DNA of 43,179 bases from Sphingomonadales bacterium (GTDB lineage Bacteria > Pseudomonadota > Alphaproteobacteria > Sphingomonadales > Sphingomonadaceae), in the NCBI GenBank assembly GCA_028871475.1, contig JAGWMZ010000031.1:1-43179 (forward strand), in the 5' to 3' direction. The notes beneath the pieces are model-generated. The model did not search any database, was not told the origin of the DNA, and was given only the letters and a program-made list of their open reading frames with translations. The translations under genes were made by a program, and so were the position numbers. Shown piece after piece: positions 31,863 through 38,312 of the stretch. The stretch's first letter is position 1, and each line of letters begins with the position of its first letter.

Positions 31863-32272
31863 GAATGCGGCTCCCATTCGATAAGGAGACCGTAAAAATC
31901 CTCGAAACCGTGCTTGGCCTGCCAGACGTCACCCATCCGCCAGCGTGCGGTGCCCTCGGGATAGTTGACCGCGAACCCTTCTTTTTCTGCGAAGCGTTCG
32001 ATCTCCTCATCGTCGAGCCAATCACCGGCAACCCGGATGTATTTGATGATCTCGGGGTGATTGCGATCAAAGGTCATCAGGATCGGCAACACGCTGGTGC
32101 AGACCGGGTCCGGATCGAGAAGTTTGACCCGCTTGCGGCCTTGCATGCCGCCGTAAAGCGTGAAGGGGACGCCGACTTGCGGGTTATAATCCCGCAGAGC
32201 GCAGACCATTTGCCGCTTTTCCTTGCGGCGCACAGGGCCGCGATAGTGGCGCTCCATGATATAGGCGACCAT
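31859..32272 (-). CDS. Early protein of 137 residues, unknown
   Basis: Starts MVAYIMERHYRGPVRRKEKR with ATG at 32272, overlapping the methyltransferase stop as ATGA. Clear ordered sequence follows: QMVCALRDYNPQVGVPFTLY, LLDPDPVCTSVLPILMTF, and KYIRVAGDWLDDEEIERFAE, ending with DFYGLLIEWEP. It resembles the ASCH/PUA-like small proteins seen in phages, in which a regulatory or RNA-contacting role is suspected, but I cannot confirm this. Adjacent to the methyltransferase, it may assist it. Confidence 0.7.
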   Translation of the reverse strand: MVAYIMERHYRGPVRRKEKRQMVCALRDYNPQVGVPFTLYGGMQGRKRVKLLDPDPVCTSVLPILMTFDRNHPEIIKYIRVAGDWLDDEEIERFAEKEGFAVNYPEGTARWRMGDVWQAKHGFEDFYGLLIEWEPHS

Positions 32273-33018
32273 CAGTTGTCTCCTGCCAGAGGGGGAAGCC
32301 AGATCGTGCGGGTTTCGCCGGGCGCTGTGGGCGCGCGCACATCCCAGACGACGGCGCAGTAATCGATCATGCCGCCGCGATAGGCGCGGACGCCCATGGC
32401 GCTGATCATGTCGCCGGGCGGCATGCTGGGGCGTTCGCAGAAATGCAGCACGAAGGCGGGCGGATGGTCGATGCGCACGAGGCGCGACCGGCGCTTGCCC
32501 ATGGCCAGCCACTTGTGTGGCAGGATCATGACGACGCGATCAGTGGCCAGTTTCAGCGCATGGCGGACAAACGCTTCACTGATCGAAACCTTGCGCCCGT
32601 CATACCAGACCTTCTTGTAGCTGTAGGGCGGGTTCGACCAGATCGAGACCCGTTCGGGCGCGCTCGGCAAATGATGAAGCCGGTCAAGGCCGTCCAGATA
32701 GGTCAGGGTCCCAGCAGGCCGCGCGGTCTCAAGGAAATCCATGGAGACAAAGCGCGCAAGCTCAGGCTGAACGAAATCGGCCCATGCGATATTGGTGACC
32801 AGATCGGAAAGCAGCAGCGGTCCGGTAAATCCGGCATTCTGCAACCACGATCCGCAGTGACCATAACCACAGGCAGGGTCCCAGATCGTGACGTCATCAT
32901 CCTTCTCGCGCCAGCCAATAGCTGCGATGATCTGCAGCCATTCCCAGCCCTGCTCGACATACCAGTCGAGCGGGTGCCGCTTCTCGGACCGGCCCGAGGA
33001 AATTTCACCGCGAGGCAT
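32272..33018 (-). CDS. DNA adenine/cytosine N-methyltransferase-like protein
   Basis: A 248-residue protein with a class I SAM-methyltransferase layout: a DPACGYG motif I at about residues 46-52 and a catalytic SNPPYS motif IV at about 129-134. NPPY is the signature of N6-adenine or N4-cytosine amino-methyltransferases. No restriction endonuclease is beside it, so it probably protects phage DNA from host restriction or, with the ParB-like protein, marks phage DNA. The start overlaps the ParB-like stop by 14 bases. Confidence 0.85.
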   Translation of the reverse strand: MPRGEISSGRSEKRHPLDWYVEQGWEWLQIIAAIGWREKDDDVTIWDPACGYGHCGSWLQNAGFTGPLLLSDLVTNIAWADFVQPELARFVSMDFLETARPAGTLTYLDGLDRLHHLPSAPERVSIWSNPPYSYKKVWYDGRKVSISEAFVRHALKLATDRVVMILPHKWLAMGKRRSRLVRIDHPPAFVLHFCERPSMPPGDMISAMGVRAYRGGMIDYCAVVWDVRAPTAPGETRTIWLPPLAGDN

Positions 33019-33985
33019 CGGTTTGCTCCAGCTCTGCGTTCAGCATGTCGCGCAGGCGCTTTTTCAGGTCTGGCGTGTCGAGCATCGCCGCGATGCGCGG
33101 CAGGAATTCGCGCTTTTGGGCGAGGCCCAACCGCCCCCAGCCTCCAACGATCTGGTCATAGAATTTCTGATGCTGAACGACCGGCGCCGACGATGCGGCC
33201 TTGCCGACGCCGACATGCGCCATCGCTTCCTCGGCGCCGATTTCCGGGTTGGCGAGAAGGGTCTCGATCACCTTGCGACGGTGTTCTTCCACCTTCACCG
33301 ATGCGATCAGCTTCAACTGGCTGGCGTTCTCGCCCACCACGGGGTGCTGAGCCAAACGTTCAACCAGATCGGGGAATGGCTCGATCAGCAGGCGGAACAG
33401 CTCAAGCGACCGACGGATTGAACGGATGTCGAGGCCGAAAGCATCGGCGGCGGATTCTTGCCAGCCATACGCGCGGACAAATTGTCCGGCCGTATCGACG
33501 CTTTCTTCTTGCAAGGCTGCGTCAACGGCCATTTCGCCCGACTTTACCTTATTCCAGCGGGCTTGAACGGCTGCCTTCTGCTGCTTGATTCCGCCGTTTT
33601 CGCGAGCGATGCGATCCTGCGCAGCCTGGCAAAGAGCAGCGACAAACTTCGCGCGCTCGATCGGTGCCAGAGGACGACGATGCAGGTTTTCGCTGGCTTC
33701 CAGATCAGCTAGATCCTCTGGCTTGCCCGAAACCTCGATCGCCCAGACGGTGATAGCTTCCATGCGCGCGCCGATCAGGCGGTGCATGCCCGTCACCAGT
33801 TTCCAGGGTCGATCCTTGTTCTTGGGGTTGGCCACAACCTTGATCGGGTCGCGCTGGCCATCCACCGCCATCAGGCGGCCGATAGCAGCAGCTTTGTCCT
33901 CATGCAGGAAGCCAATGCGCTGGCCTTCGTCCACATGCTCAGGGCTCAGCTCAAACAGCTTCGCCTGCTCCAGGAGCTTACTCAT
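33005..33985 (-). CDS. ParB/Srx-domain protein of the early operon
   Basis: A protein of about 326 residues. The N-terminal third is a ParB-type domain: FLHEDKAAAIGRLMAVDGQR, the nucleotide-binding KLVTGMHRLIGARM and the box ENLHRRPLAPIERAKF. The middle has a helix-turn-helix-like stretch (GWQESAADAFGLDIRSIRRS) and the C-terminus is helical. Chromosomal ParB binds parS and hydrolyses CTP; no ParA lies here, so partition is unlikely and a role in DNA binding, replication or control is more probable. ATG at 33985 is preferred; a TTG two codons earlier is in frame. Confidence 0.85.
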   Translation of the reverse strand: MSKLLEQAKLFELSPEHVDEGQRIGFLHEDKAAAIGRLMAVDGQRDPIKVVANPKNKDRPWKLVTGMHRLIGARMEAITVWAIEVSGKPEDLADLEASENLHRRPLAPIERAKFVAALCQAAQDRIARENGGIKQQKAAVQARWNKVKSGEMAVDAALQEESVDTAGQFVRAYGWQESAADAFGLDIRSIRRSLELFRLLIEPFPDLVERLAQHPVVGENASQLKLIASVKVEEHRRKVIETLLANPEIGAEEAMAHVGVGKAASSAPVVQHQKFYDQIVGGWGRLGLAQKREFLPRIAAMLDTPDLKKRLRDMLNAELEQTDASR

Positions 33986-34058
33986 GTTCAAATGTCGCTT
34001 TCACTTAGACGATGCAGCGGGCGGCGCGCAGCGATAGGGTTGAGCAACCCCAAACCGA

Positions 34059-34324
34059 TGGAGCTGCGTGAGATGGAAAAGGGAATTCTGGAGCGCCTGA
34101 AGAAGGCAGAGGCTGAGGTCTGCGCGCTGCGGCAGGTGCTGTTCTCACACATCCTTGCGGTCTCCACCGTTGACATGGATCTGGCGAAGACGACGCTTGA
34201 GATTGCGGATTCGCAGATCGACCCTGCCGTTGCGCAGGGACGCGGACTGGAAGCAGTGCTCCTGAAAGGGATGCTCGATCATCTGCGGGCAGCGATCGGA
34301 CCGGGTGCCGCTAATGATGCGTGA
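34059..34324 (+). CDS. Plus-strand coiled-coil ORF within the early operon gap
   Basis: An 88-residue frame with strongly protein-like pattern: REMEKGILERLKKAEAEVCA, FSHILAVSTVDMDLAKTTLE, EAVLLKGMLDHLRAAI. ATG at 34059 or 34074. It is read against the early operon and fills most of the space between the Ner-like and ParB-like genes. A minus-strand ORF overlaps it, and both cannot easily be real. The heptad pattern favours this one. No good ribosome binding site is seen, so confidence is moderate. Confidence 0.5.
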
Positions 34325-34390
34325 CAGCTTGAGATCCGCCGCCGCCCTCATCGCCGCCTCGGGAGCAAAGAAACCGATGTCGCGGCTCAT
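34145..34390 (-). CDS. Possible early ORF following ner, 81 residues
   Basis: Its ATG overlaps the Ner-like stop as ATGA, as seen for most real genes of this operon. The sequence (SRDIGFFAPEAAMRAAADLK, LSRIISGTRSDRCPQMIEHP) looks ordered only in the first 30 residues and then like an antisense shadow of the plus-strand coiled-coil ORF. Kept as an alternative reading of this interval. Confidence 0.35.
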   Translation of the reverse strand: MSRDIGFFAPEAAMRAAADLKLSRIISGTRSDRCPQMIEHPFQEHCFQSASLRNGRVDLRIRNLKRRLRQIHVNGGDRKDV

Positions 34391-34671
34391 GCGGCAACAC
34401 TCTGTCCACGATTGGCGTTTTGACGGTGCGCTTTTGTCTTTCGCCTGATAATAGTGTCCCCATTTGGGGTATATCGCTCCGGGAAGAGCTTATGAAGGTC
34501 CACACCAATGGCAGCAGCGATGGCGACGGCAGTTCCGGGGCGCGAACGACCGCGCAACACGTCTTTCACCGATCGAGGAGATAGACGGTGAAGCCGTTCG
34601 AACTCTGTGATTGTGCCGAAGCGCATTCGGAGCTCCGCCTTGATGGTTTCGGGATGGAGGGCTTTCGCCAT
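34387..34671 (-). CDS. ner: Ner-like early regulator
   Basis: A 94-residue protein with the Ner/Nlp family core: LHPETIKAELRMRFGTITEF, then RLHRLSPRSVKDVLRGRSRP and AIAAAIGVDLHKLFPERY. In Mu, Ner turns down both the repressor and early promoters after infection. Here it is the first gene after the early promoter, divergent from the repressor gene, the same layout as Mu. GGAG lies 6 bases before the ATG. Its C-terminal PNGD residues are encoded by a copy of the operator-like palindrome. Confidence 0.88.
   Translation of the reverse strand: MAKALHPETIKAELRMRFGTITEFERLHRLSPRSVKDVLRGRSRPGTAVAIAAAIGVDLHKLFPERYTPNGDTIIRRKTKAHRQNANRGQSVAA
34458..34469. promoter_or_regulatory. Operator-like palindrome inside ner
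   Basis: CCCCATTTGGGG has the same CCCC-N4-GGGG layout as the operator copies upstream of ner, with similar flanks (GTCCCC...GGGGTATA). It lies within the coding region near the ner C-terminus, where it could act as an auxiliary binding site, as repressors often use. Confidence 0.45.
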
Positions 34672-34677
34672 GGGTAG

Positions 34678-34742
34678 CTCCGTTCGGGTTTCTAATGGGG
34701 ATAGTATGTCTCCGAACGGGGACGGTCAAGCCCCGAAAGGGG
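34678..34742. promoter_or_regulatory. Operator array between repressor and ner genes
   Basis: Three related 12-bp dyads lie here: CTCCGTTCGGGT (34678..34689), CTCCGAACGGGG (34710..34721) and CCCCGAAAGGGG (34731..34742). The second sits between the -35 and -10 boxes of the early promoter, the third just upstream of the -35 and the first just downstream of the -10. Occupation by the repressor would block early transcription. Consensus about CYCC-GAAN-GGGG. Confidence 0.65.
34701..34729 (-). promoter_or_regulatory. Early promoter (Pe), sigma-70 type
   Basis: On the minus strand: TTGACC at 34729..34724, a spacer of exactly 17 bases, then TACTAT at 34706..34701. The start point would be near 34694, giving a short leader to the ner ATG at 34671. 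Both boxes match the sigma-70 consensus at 4 to 5 of 6 positions. Confidence 0.75.
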
Positions 34743-35380
34743 AGTATGTGGATTTTGCTGCGCGCTTGCGCTCTGCAGCAGAGAAAAAGAGTTTTAATTC
34801 AACATCATTAGGGGTAAGTGTTGGCGTGGGCAGGAGCACTATGGCTCGCTACTGGGACGGCTCCCGGTTGCCCCCTTCGGATACGCTGATTTCCCTTTCG
34901 GAGACGCTTGACGTGTCACCGACTTGGTTGATCCGTGGCTTTGAGTGGACCCCGGCGCTTTTGGTCGACGCCAGCAATACCGATTGGGTCGAGGTGCCTG
35001 AGTATGATCTTCAGCAGATGACGGATGATGGGAAAGGCGAGCCGATCGGAACAACCACGTTCCGTCGAGATTGGCTCTACGTCACTCTTAATGAGTCTAG
35101 TGACCTATGGATTGCTAGGATGCTGTCGCCCGCGCCAACGCTCCATCTTCCAGCCGGCACGCCGTTGTTCTGTAAGGACCAACTCCCCGGAGAACCGATG
35201 ATTGAAGGCGTTCACTACTTCTTCCGCGTCAACGGCGGCATCGTCCTGGCGAAATTCACCTTTCGCGGTGCTGGCCTCTACACCGGAGAGACGGTGGCAA
35301 CCCCGATTGATATGGAGCGCGAGGACGATCAGCACTTTGTTATTGCCCGTGTCCTAGGGTCGGTTGCGAGGCCATTATAG
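34706..35380 (+). CDS. Phage repressor (cI/S24-like fold)
   Basis: An N-terminal helix-turn-helix (DFAARLRSAAEKKSFNSTSL, then GVSVGVGRSTMARYWDGSRL) is followed by a C-terminal domain like S24 peptidases (LHLPAGTPLFCKDQLPGE, GVHYFFRVNGGIVLAKFTF). The usual GDSM active-site block of self-cleaving repressors is degenerate (ARMLSPAPT), so autocleavage is doubtful. It is divergent from ner, as in Mu. Start is open: ATG at 34706 has GGGG upstream but would place two operators in the gene; GTG at 34748 leaves all three operators free and begins directly before the DNA-binding domain. The longer form is listed. Confidence 0.85.
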   Translation: MSPNGDGQAPKGEYVDFAARLRSAAEKKSFNSTSLGVSVGVGRSTMARYWDGSRLPPSDTLISLSETLDVSPTWLIRGFEWTPALLVDASNTDWVEVPEYDLQQMTDDGKGEPIGTTTFRRDWLYVTLNESSDLWIARMLSPAPTLHLPAGTPLFCKDQLPGEPMIEGVHYFFRVNGGIVLAKFTFRGAGLYTGETVATPIDMEREDDQHFVIARVLGSVARPL

Positions 35381-35496
35381 ACCCTTCATTTTAATGGAAT
35401 TACTATGGAAATAGCCTCCTTTGCGCCTTCCCTACAAAGACGATGTTTACCATCTGTTCTGCATGTTGAAGGCCCATGGAAAATAGGGGGTTTTGA

Positions 35497-35709
35497 GTGT
35501 TCGAGCAGTCATTCGGCCAGTATCTTTTGAGCATGAAGAGGGCGTCAGGGCGCTTGGGTGATCTAGCGAAAGCGGCCTCTCGCGATCCTAGTTTCCCGCG
35601 CGATGGCAGGCCGGAAGACGTGGCTAAATTGTTGCGACGGCACCGTGCATTGCCCGAGTTTCACGCGGCGATGCAAGATGCCATCGCTGAGTGGCAGTCC
35701 CTGAACTGA
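35497..35709 (+). CDS. YozE/SAM-like domain small protein, cargo gene
   Basis: A 70-residue protein: SFGQYLLSMKRASGRLGDLA, then DPSFPRDGRPEDVAKLLRRH and ALPEFHAAMQDAIAEWQ. The pattern is of the YozE SAM-like type (Trp/Phe at the ends of a small helical bundle). GTG start with GGGGG 7 bases upstream. It stands between the repressor and the phage terminus, on the repressor strand, so it can be expressed in the lysogen. Function unknown; a defence or host-benefit role is inference. Confidence 0.7.
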   Translation: MFEQSFGQYLLSMKRASGRLGDLAKAASRDPSFPRDGRPEDVAKLLRRHRALPEFHAAMQDAIAEWQSLN

Positions 35710-35744
35710 GCTGTCTTGAGATCCCAATTTTTGGTTTGAGGAAT

Positions 35745-36176
35745 ATGATGGGCACGAAAGATAGATTGATCATCGCGGCAGCCCTTTGCATCGGCCCGAC
35801 CGGCTCCGGTGTGGCGATGGCACAGGCGCTTGGCACTTTAAACCTGACGTGTTCCGGCCAAGCCGATAAGACAGAATATACACTTGCAGAGCAGGTGAGG
35901 TCGCAAGGCGGAGATGTGCGGCTCTATCTCTCTGGCGATGGAGGCACAGCAGATATCCCGCGCTTCATCGGGGGAGCCAAGGAAGGTCGGCTCGTCGTGA
36001 AACTTTTCTCCGTCACGGACGAAGTGATTACTGGAAAAATTGATTACCGTCCGATCGGCAATGCCAAGATGCGAATTGATCGGATGGCCGGGACGGTTGC
36101 TATCACAGGGCCGAAAGGGAACTTCTCAGGGCAGTGCCATACATTCGATCCTGCACAGGCTGCACCAAAGTTTTGA
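35745..36176 (+). CDS. Exported hypothetical protein, cargo gene
   Basis: About 143 residues. An N-terminal export signal is clear: MMGTKDRLIIAAALCIGPTG, then SGVAMAQA with a signal peptidase site after AQA. The mature protein starts LGTLNLTCSGQADKTEY and is beta-rich, with two Cys (LTCSG and GQCHTF) that could form a disulphide in the periplasm. GAGGA precedes the start. Lying between repressor and phage end, it is a likely lysogenic conversion product. No family recognised. Confidence 0.75.
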   Translation: MMGTKDRLIIAAALCIGPTGSGVAMAQALGTLNLTCSGQADKTEYTLAEQVRSQGGDVRLYLSGDGGTADIPRFIGGAKEGRLVVKLFSVTDEVITGKIDYRPIGNAKMRIDRMAGTVAITGPKGNFSGQCHTFDPAQAAPKF

Positions 36177-36212
36177 CACCTGGCTGGAAGCCGATGCCAA
36201 ACGGAGGGGGTG

Positions 36213-36332
36213 ATGCCCCACCAAATTCTGTCCAACTTAGCTGTATCTGAGAGGCCTCTCAAAGCAGCGGGAGAAGCGCCCAAGAAGCCCATGAACTGGA
36301 CGTTCTTGCCCGGCGCTTCTCCCCAAATCTAA
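36213..36332 (+). CDS. 39-residue ORF with strong ribosome binding site
   Basis: The frame MPHQILSNLAVSERPLKAAG... ends with WTFLPGASPQI and a TAA at 36330. GGAGGGGGTG stands directly before the ATG, the best Shine-Dalgarno of this region. It lies on the same strand as the exported protein gene, 36 bases after its stop. Most of the ORF is inside a large inverted repeat, so the sequence may be constrained by RNA or DNA structure rather than by the peptide. No family recognised. Confidence 0.45.
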   Translation: MPHQILSNLAVSERPLKAAGEAPKKPMNWTFLPGASPQI

Positions 36333-36337
36333 GTTGG
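36232..36337. repeat. Nested inverted-repeat structure near the phage early end
   Basis: An outer 9-bp repeat, CCAACTTAG (36232..36240) and CTAAGTTGG (36329..36337), encloses a 12-bp perfect palindrome GAGAGGCCTCTC (36249..36260) and a long hairpin: GGGAGAAGCGCC (36269..36280) pairs with GGCGCTTCTCCC (36312..36323), then CAAGAA with TTCTTG inside. No U-run follows. It could be a structured RNA, a terminator for the cargo genes or a DNA cruciform. Confidence 0.65.
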
Positions 36338-36440
36338 CACGCTAACTGACCAACTTTCGATGCCGCACCGTCCCTTCAGGCGCCCAATTTTTGCCCTTGT
36401 AAGGATAAAGAATGGCTGAATTGCGCCATTAAGAGCTCCC

Positions 36441-36630
36441 GCTCTCAGAAACCGCTGTTTCAGCTCTAGCGCCCTTGAGAAGTGTCTAAATCGCTATCCA
36501 CTCTAGACAGTCGGCTGCCGCTTTCAGACGCGCTCGGCTCACTCGAAAGCCCGATTTTCCGCGTTTTCCCCGGTTAATTTCGGATCTCCCCGGTTTTCCC
36601 CGGCACTCCAGATCCTTCTGTCACCCCACA
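36441..36630 (-). other. Phage early-end terminus (attL) with candidate transposase sites
   Basis: Read inwards from 36630 the end starts TGTGGGGTGA, and bases 36605..36618 (AGAAGGATCTGGAG-type) match the other terminus in register. Further TCT(A/G)(A/G)GAG-type motifs lie at 36498..36510 (CTGTCTAGAGTGG) and 36441..36453 (GGTTTCTGAGAGC). Their distances from the end, about 121 and 178 bp, resemble Mu L2 and L3. An 11-bp direct repeat CCGGGGAAAAC occurs twice, 30 bp apart, near the end. No gene is seen from 36333 to 36630. Confidence 0.6.
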
Positions 36631-36635
36631 GTGAC
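36631..36635. repeat. Target-site duplication GTGAC, right copy
   Basis: An exact repeat of 76..80, directly outside the ACA terminus at 36630. Confidence 0.85.
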
Positions 36636-36664
36636 CTTGCCCCTTCCTTCTCGGGAGATCCTCC

Positions 36665-37861
36665 ATGGCAACCCTTGCTCCTGTCCCTCCAGGTCAATCC
36701 GCTCATGACCCCTGGACCATCGATGTCAGTCGCGGCGAACGCAGCAGTCGCGTGTCCTCCGAATGGTTTTCGCGCCCGGATGACGAGAAATTTCTCTCTC
36801 TGCGCGATCTCTATGCCAGCGTCCGCTCACGCGCCGAGCATGCGTCCACGCGCATCGTCGAAAGCCGCGCAGTCCGCGTCGAAGCGCGCAGCGACAATGC
36901 TGAAAGGCTGCTGCTGTTTGCACCGGGCGATGACCGCCCCATTGCGCCGACCAACTGGTCCTTCGGCCAACTGGCCAGTCTGGTCGGAGCCCCGGCCTCC
37001 TATCTGCGCCATCTTCCTGCTGCGCTGGCGGGCATCAATCTCCAGCATGGCCTGCTCTCCCATCGCGGCGAACAGGTCAAGCTGCTCCAGACCGAAAATG
37101 GGCGTACCGAATTGCGCGCTGCGACGGGTCCGGATTACGGCCGCATCTGGGATCATGAACTTGTGGGCGCGGTCATGAATTTTGCCGGGGACGGCACGGG
37201 CGACACGCGGTGGAAGGTTCCGGGCACCATCGATTGGAGCAGCATGCGCTACAATCCCAATGTAGATATCACCAAGGAGACCACGACGCTCTATGGTTCC
37301 GATCGCGACGTTTTCCTGTTCCTGGTCGATGACCACAACCCGATCGTGGCCGGTCATCTGCCCAATGGTGAGCCGGATATCTACTTTCGCGGATTTTATT
37401 CCTGGAACTCGGAAGTTGGCTCCAAAACCCTCGGCATCGCGACATTCTACCTTCGGGGCGTTTGCGCCAACAGGTGCCTGTGGGGCGTGGAAAATTTCGA
37501 AGAGGTCAACATCCGTCATTCCAAATTCGCGGCAGCCCGCTTTGCCCATCAGGCCGCCCCGGCGCTGGAGCATTTCGCGGAAAGCTCACCCTTGCATTTC
37601 ATCAACGGCATCAAGACCGCCCGCGAGCGCATCGTCGCGTGCAAGGATGAGGACCGCGAGGACTTCCTGAGAAAGCGCGGCTTCTCCAAGGCCGAAACCG
37701 CCAAGATCATCGAGACCGTGCTGGTCGAGGAGGGGCATCCGCCCGCATCCCTCTATGACTTCGTGCAGGGCATCACCGCGCATGCGCGCAGCCGGACGCA
37801 TCAGGAGGCGCGGCTCGAACTCGAGGGCAAAGCGCGCAAGCTGCTCGAACGGGCGAACTGA
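36665..37861 (+). CDS. DUF932 family protein
   Basis: A 398-residue protein of the DUF932 (phage/plasmid-related) family: PTNWSFGQLASLVGAPASYL, then LQTENGRTELRAATGPDYGR, a long IYFRGFYSWNSEVGSKTLGI segment and RCLWGVENFEEVNIRHSKFA. Members occur on plasmids and integrative elements; their function is not settled. The prophage ends 35 bases before the ATG, so its original promoter DNA (now at 1..75) is cut off. First gene of the host cassette on the plus strand. Confidence 0.88.
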   Translation: MATLAPVPPGQSAHDPWTIDVSRGERSSRVSSEWFSRPDDEKFLSLRDLYASVRSRAEHASTRIVESRAVRVEARSDNAERLLLFAPGDDRPIAPTNWSFGQLASLVGAPASYLRHLPAALAGINLQHGLLSHRGEQVKLLQTENGRTELRAATGPDYGRIWDHELVGAVMNFAGDGTGDTRWKVPGTIDWSSMRYNPNVDITKETTTLYGSDRDVFLFLVDDHNPIVAGHLPNGEPDIYFRGFYSWNSEVGSKTLGIATFYLRGVCANRCLWGVENFEEVNIRHSKFAAARFAHQAAPALEHFAESSPLHFINGIKTARERIVACKDEDREDFLRKRGFSKAETAKIIETVLVEEGHPPASLYDFVQGITAHARSRTHQEARLELEGKARKLLERAN

Positions 37862-37889
37862 CCGCTACCCGCCAAACTGTCACCCATCA

Positions 37890-37929
37890 GCGAAGGCCGT
37901 CCCTTGCATTGGCTCGGGGCGGCCTTCGC
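37890..37929 (+). terminator. Hairpin after the DUF932 gene
   Basis: GCGAAGGCCG and CGGCCTTCGC pair around an 18- to 20-base loop, followed by CGTTTC. The U-run is short, so it is a weak terminator or an attenuator between the DUF932 gene and the next small gene. Confidence 0.5.
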
Positions 37930-37949
37930 CGTTTCAAGGGATAGATCCC

Positions 37950-38162
37950 ATGTCCACATCCTCTCATCCCGCTCTCAAGACCTTCGTTGTGGAGGTGTCC
38001 TTTTTCAGCGGCGGCCAGCGCTACGCCGGCGAATGCTACACCATCGATGCCGGGAACTGGTATCAGGCGGAAACCGCAGCGCTGCAGATGTCGGTCGAAA
38101 GCCCCTACGATGACCCGCGTGTTCCCGACCTGCGGCGCGAGGCCATCGCTCGCGAGTGCTGA
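37950..38162 (+). CDS. Small conserved-type cassette protein, unknown
   Basis: A 70-residue protein, beta then helix: LKTFVVEVSFFSGGQRYAGE, CYTIDAGNWYQAETAALQMS, then PYDDPRVPDLRREAIA. AAGGGA lies 8 bases before the ATG. The strand-helix pattern is compact and ordered, so it is likely real. It follows the DUF932 gene as part of an accessory cassette. No function assigned. Confidence 0.75.
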   Translation: MSTSSHPALKTFVVEVSFFSGGQRYAGECYTIDAGNWYQAETAALQMSVESPYDDPRVPDLRREAIAREC

Positions 38163-38312
38163 CCCCGGGGCAATTTGCTTCGCCGCCGTCACAAAGGGGG
38201 CGGCGGCGGCCGTCAGGGTGGCAACCGTCGGACGCCGGGGCCCAGCTCAAGGCTGCCGCCATGCCCGGTGCATCCCCGCGCACATCTCTGAAACGATATC
38301 GGAGGTCATTCC

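Larger units (their letters stand above)
81..36630 (-). mobile_element. Complete Mu-like transposable prophage with siphovirus-type tail
   Basis: The element is 36,550 bp long, bounded by TGT...ACA termini and GTGAC duplications. It has repressor, Ner, transposase A and target protein B at one end, then GemA, a Mor/C activator, lysis, terminase, portal, head and tail genes in Mu order, mostly on the minus strand. All core genes read open and no broken phage gene was seen, so the prophage looks potentially functional. Head and transposition proteins are of Mu type. The tail has a tube protein, frameshifted chaperones and a long tape measure, but no sheath or contractile baseplate genes. This makes it a transposable siphovirus like D3112, B3 or RcapMu. 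Boundaries come from the sequence; the phage group is inferred. Confidence 0.9.

Noticed and set aside
33782..34058. N-terminal part of the 180-residue plus-strand frame ending at 34324
   Set aside because: This part is antisense to the ParB-like gene; only the region from 34059 has a protein-like pattern.
35415..35436. CCTTTGCGCCTTCCCTACA as the early phage terminus (its reverse begins TGTAGG like the left end)
   Set aside because: It is close to the repressor stop and looks like the left end, but the bases outside (AAGAC) do not duplicate GTGAC, and the alignment needs gaps. The end at 36630 aligns without gaps and has the exact duplication.
36232..36337. Integron attC site
   Set aside because: The outer repeat has a GTCCAAC-like left core, but the right core does not fit GTTRRRY, and no integron integrase or cassette array is present.
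11..36535. GACGC as target duplication (11..15 and 36531..36535)
   Set aside because: A 5-base match flanks TG and CA here too, but the two putative ends show no similarity to each other, and such a match is expected by chance given the number of TG and CA positions.
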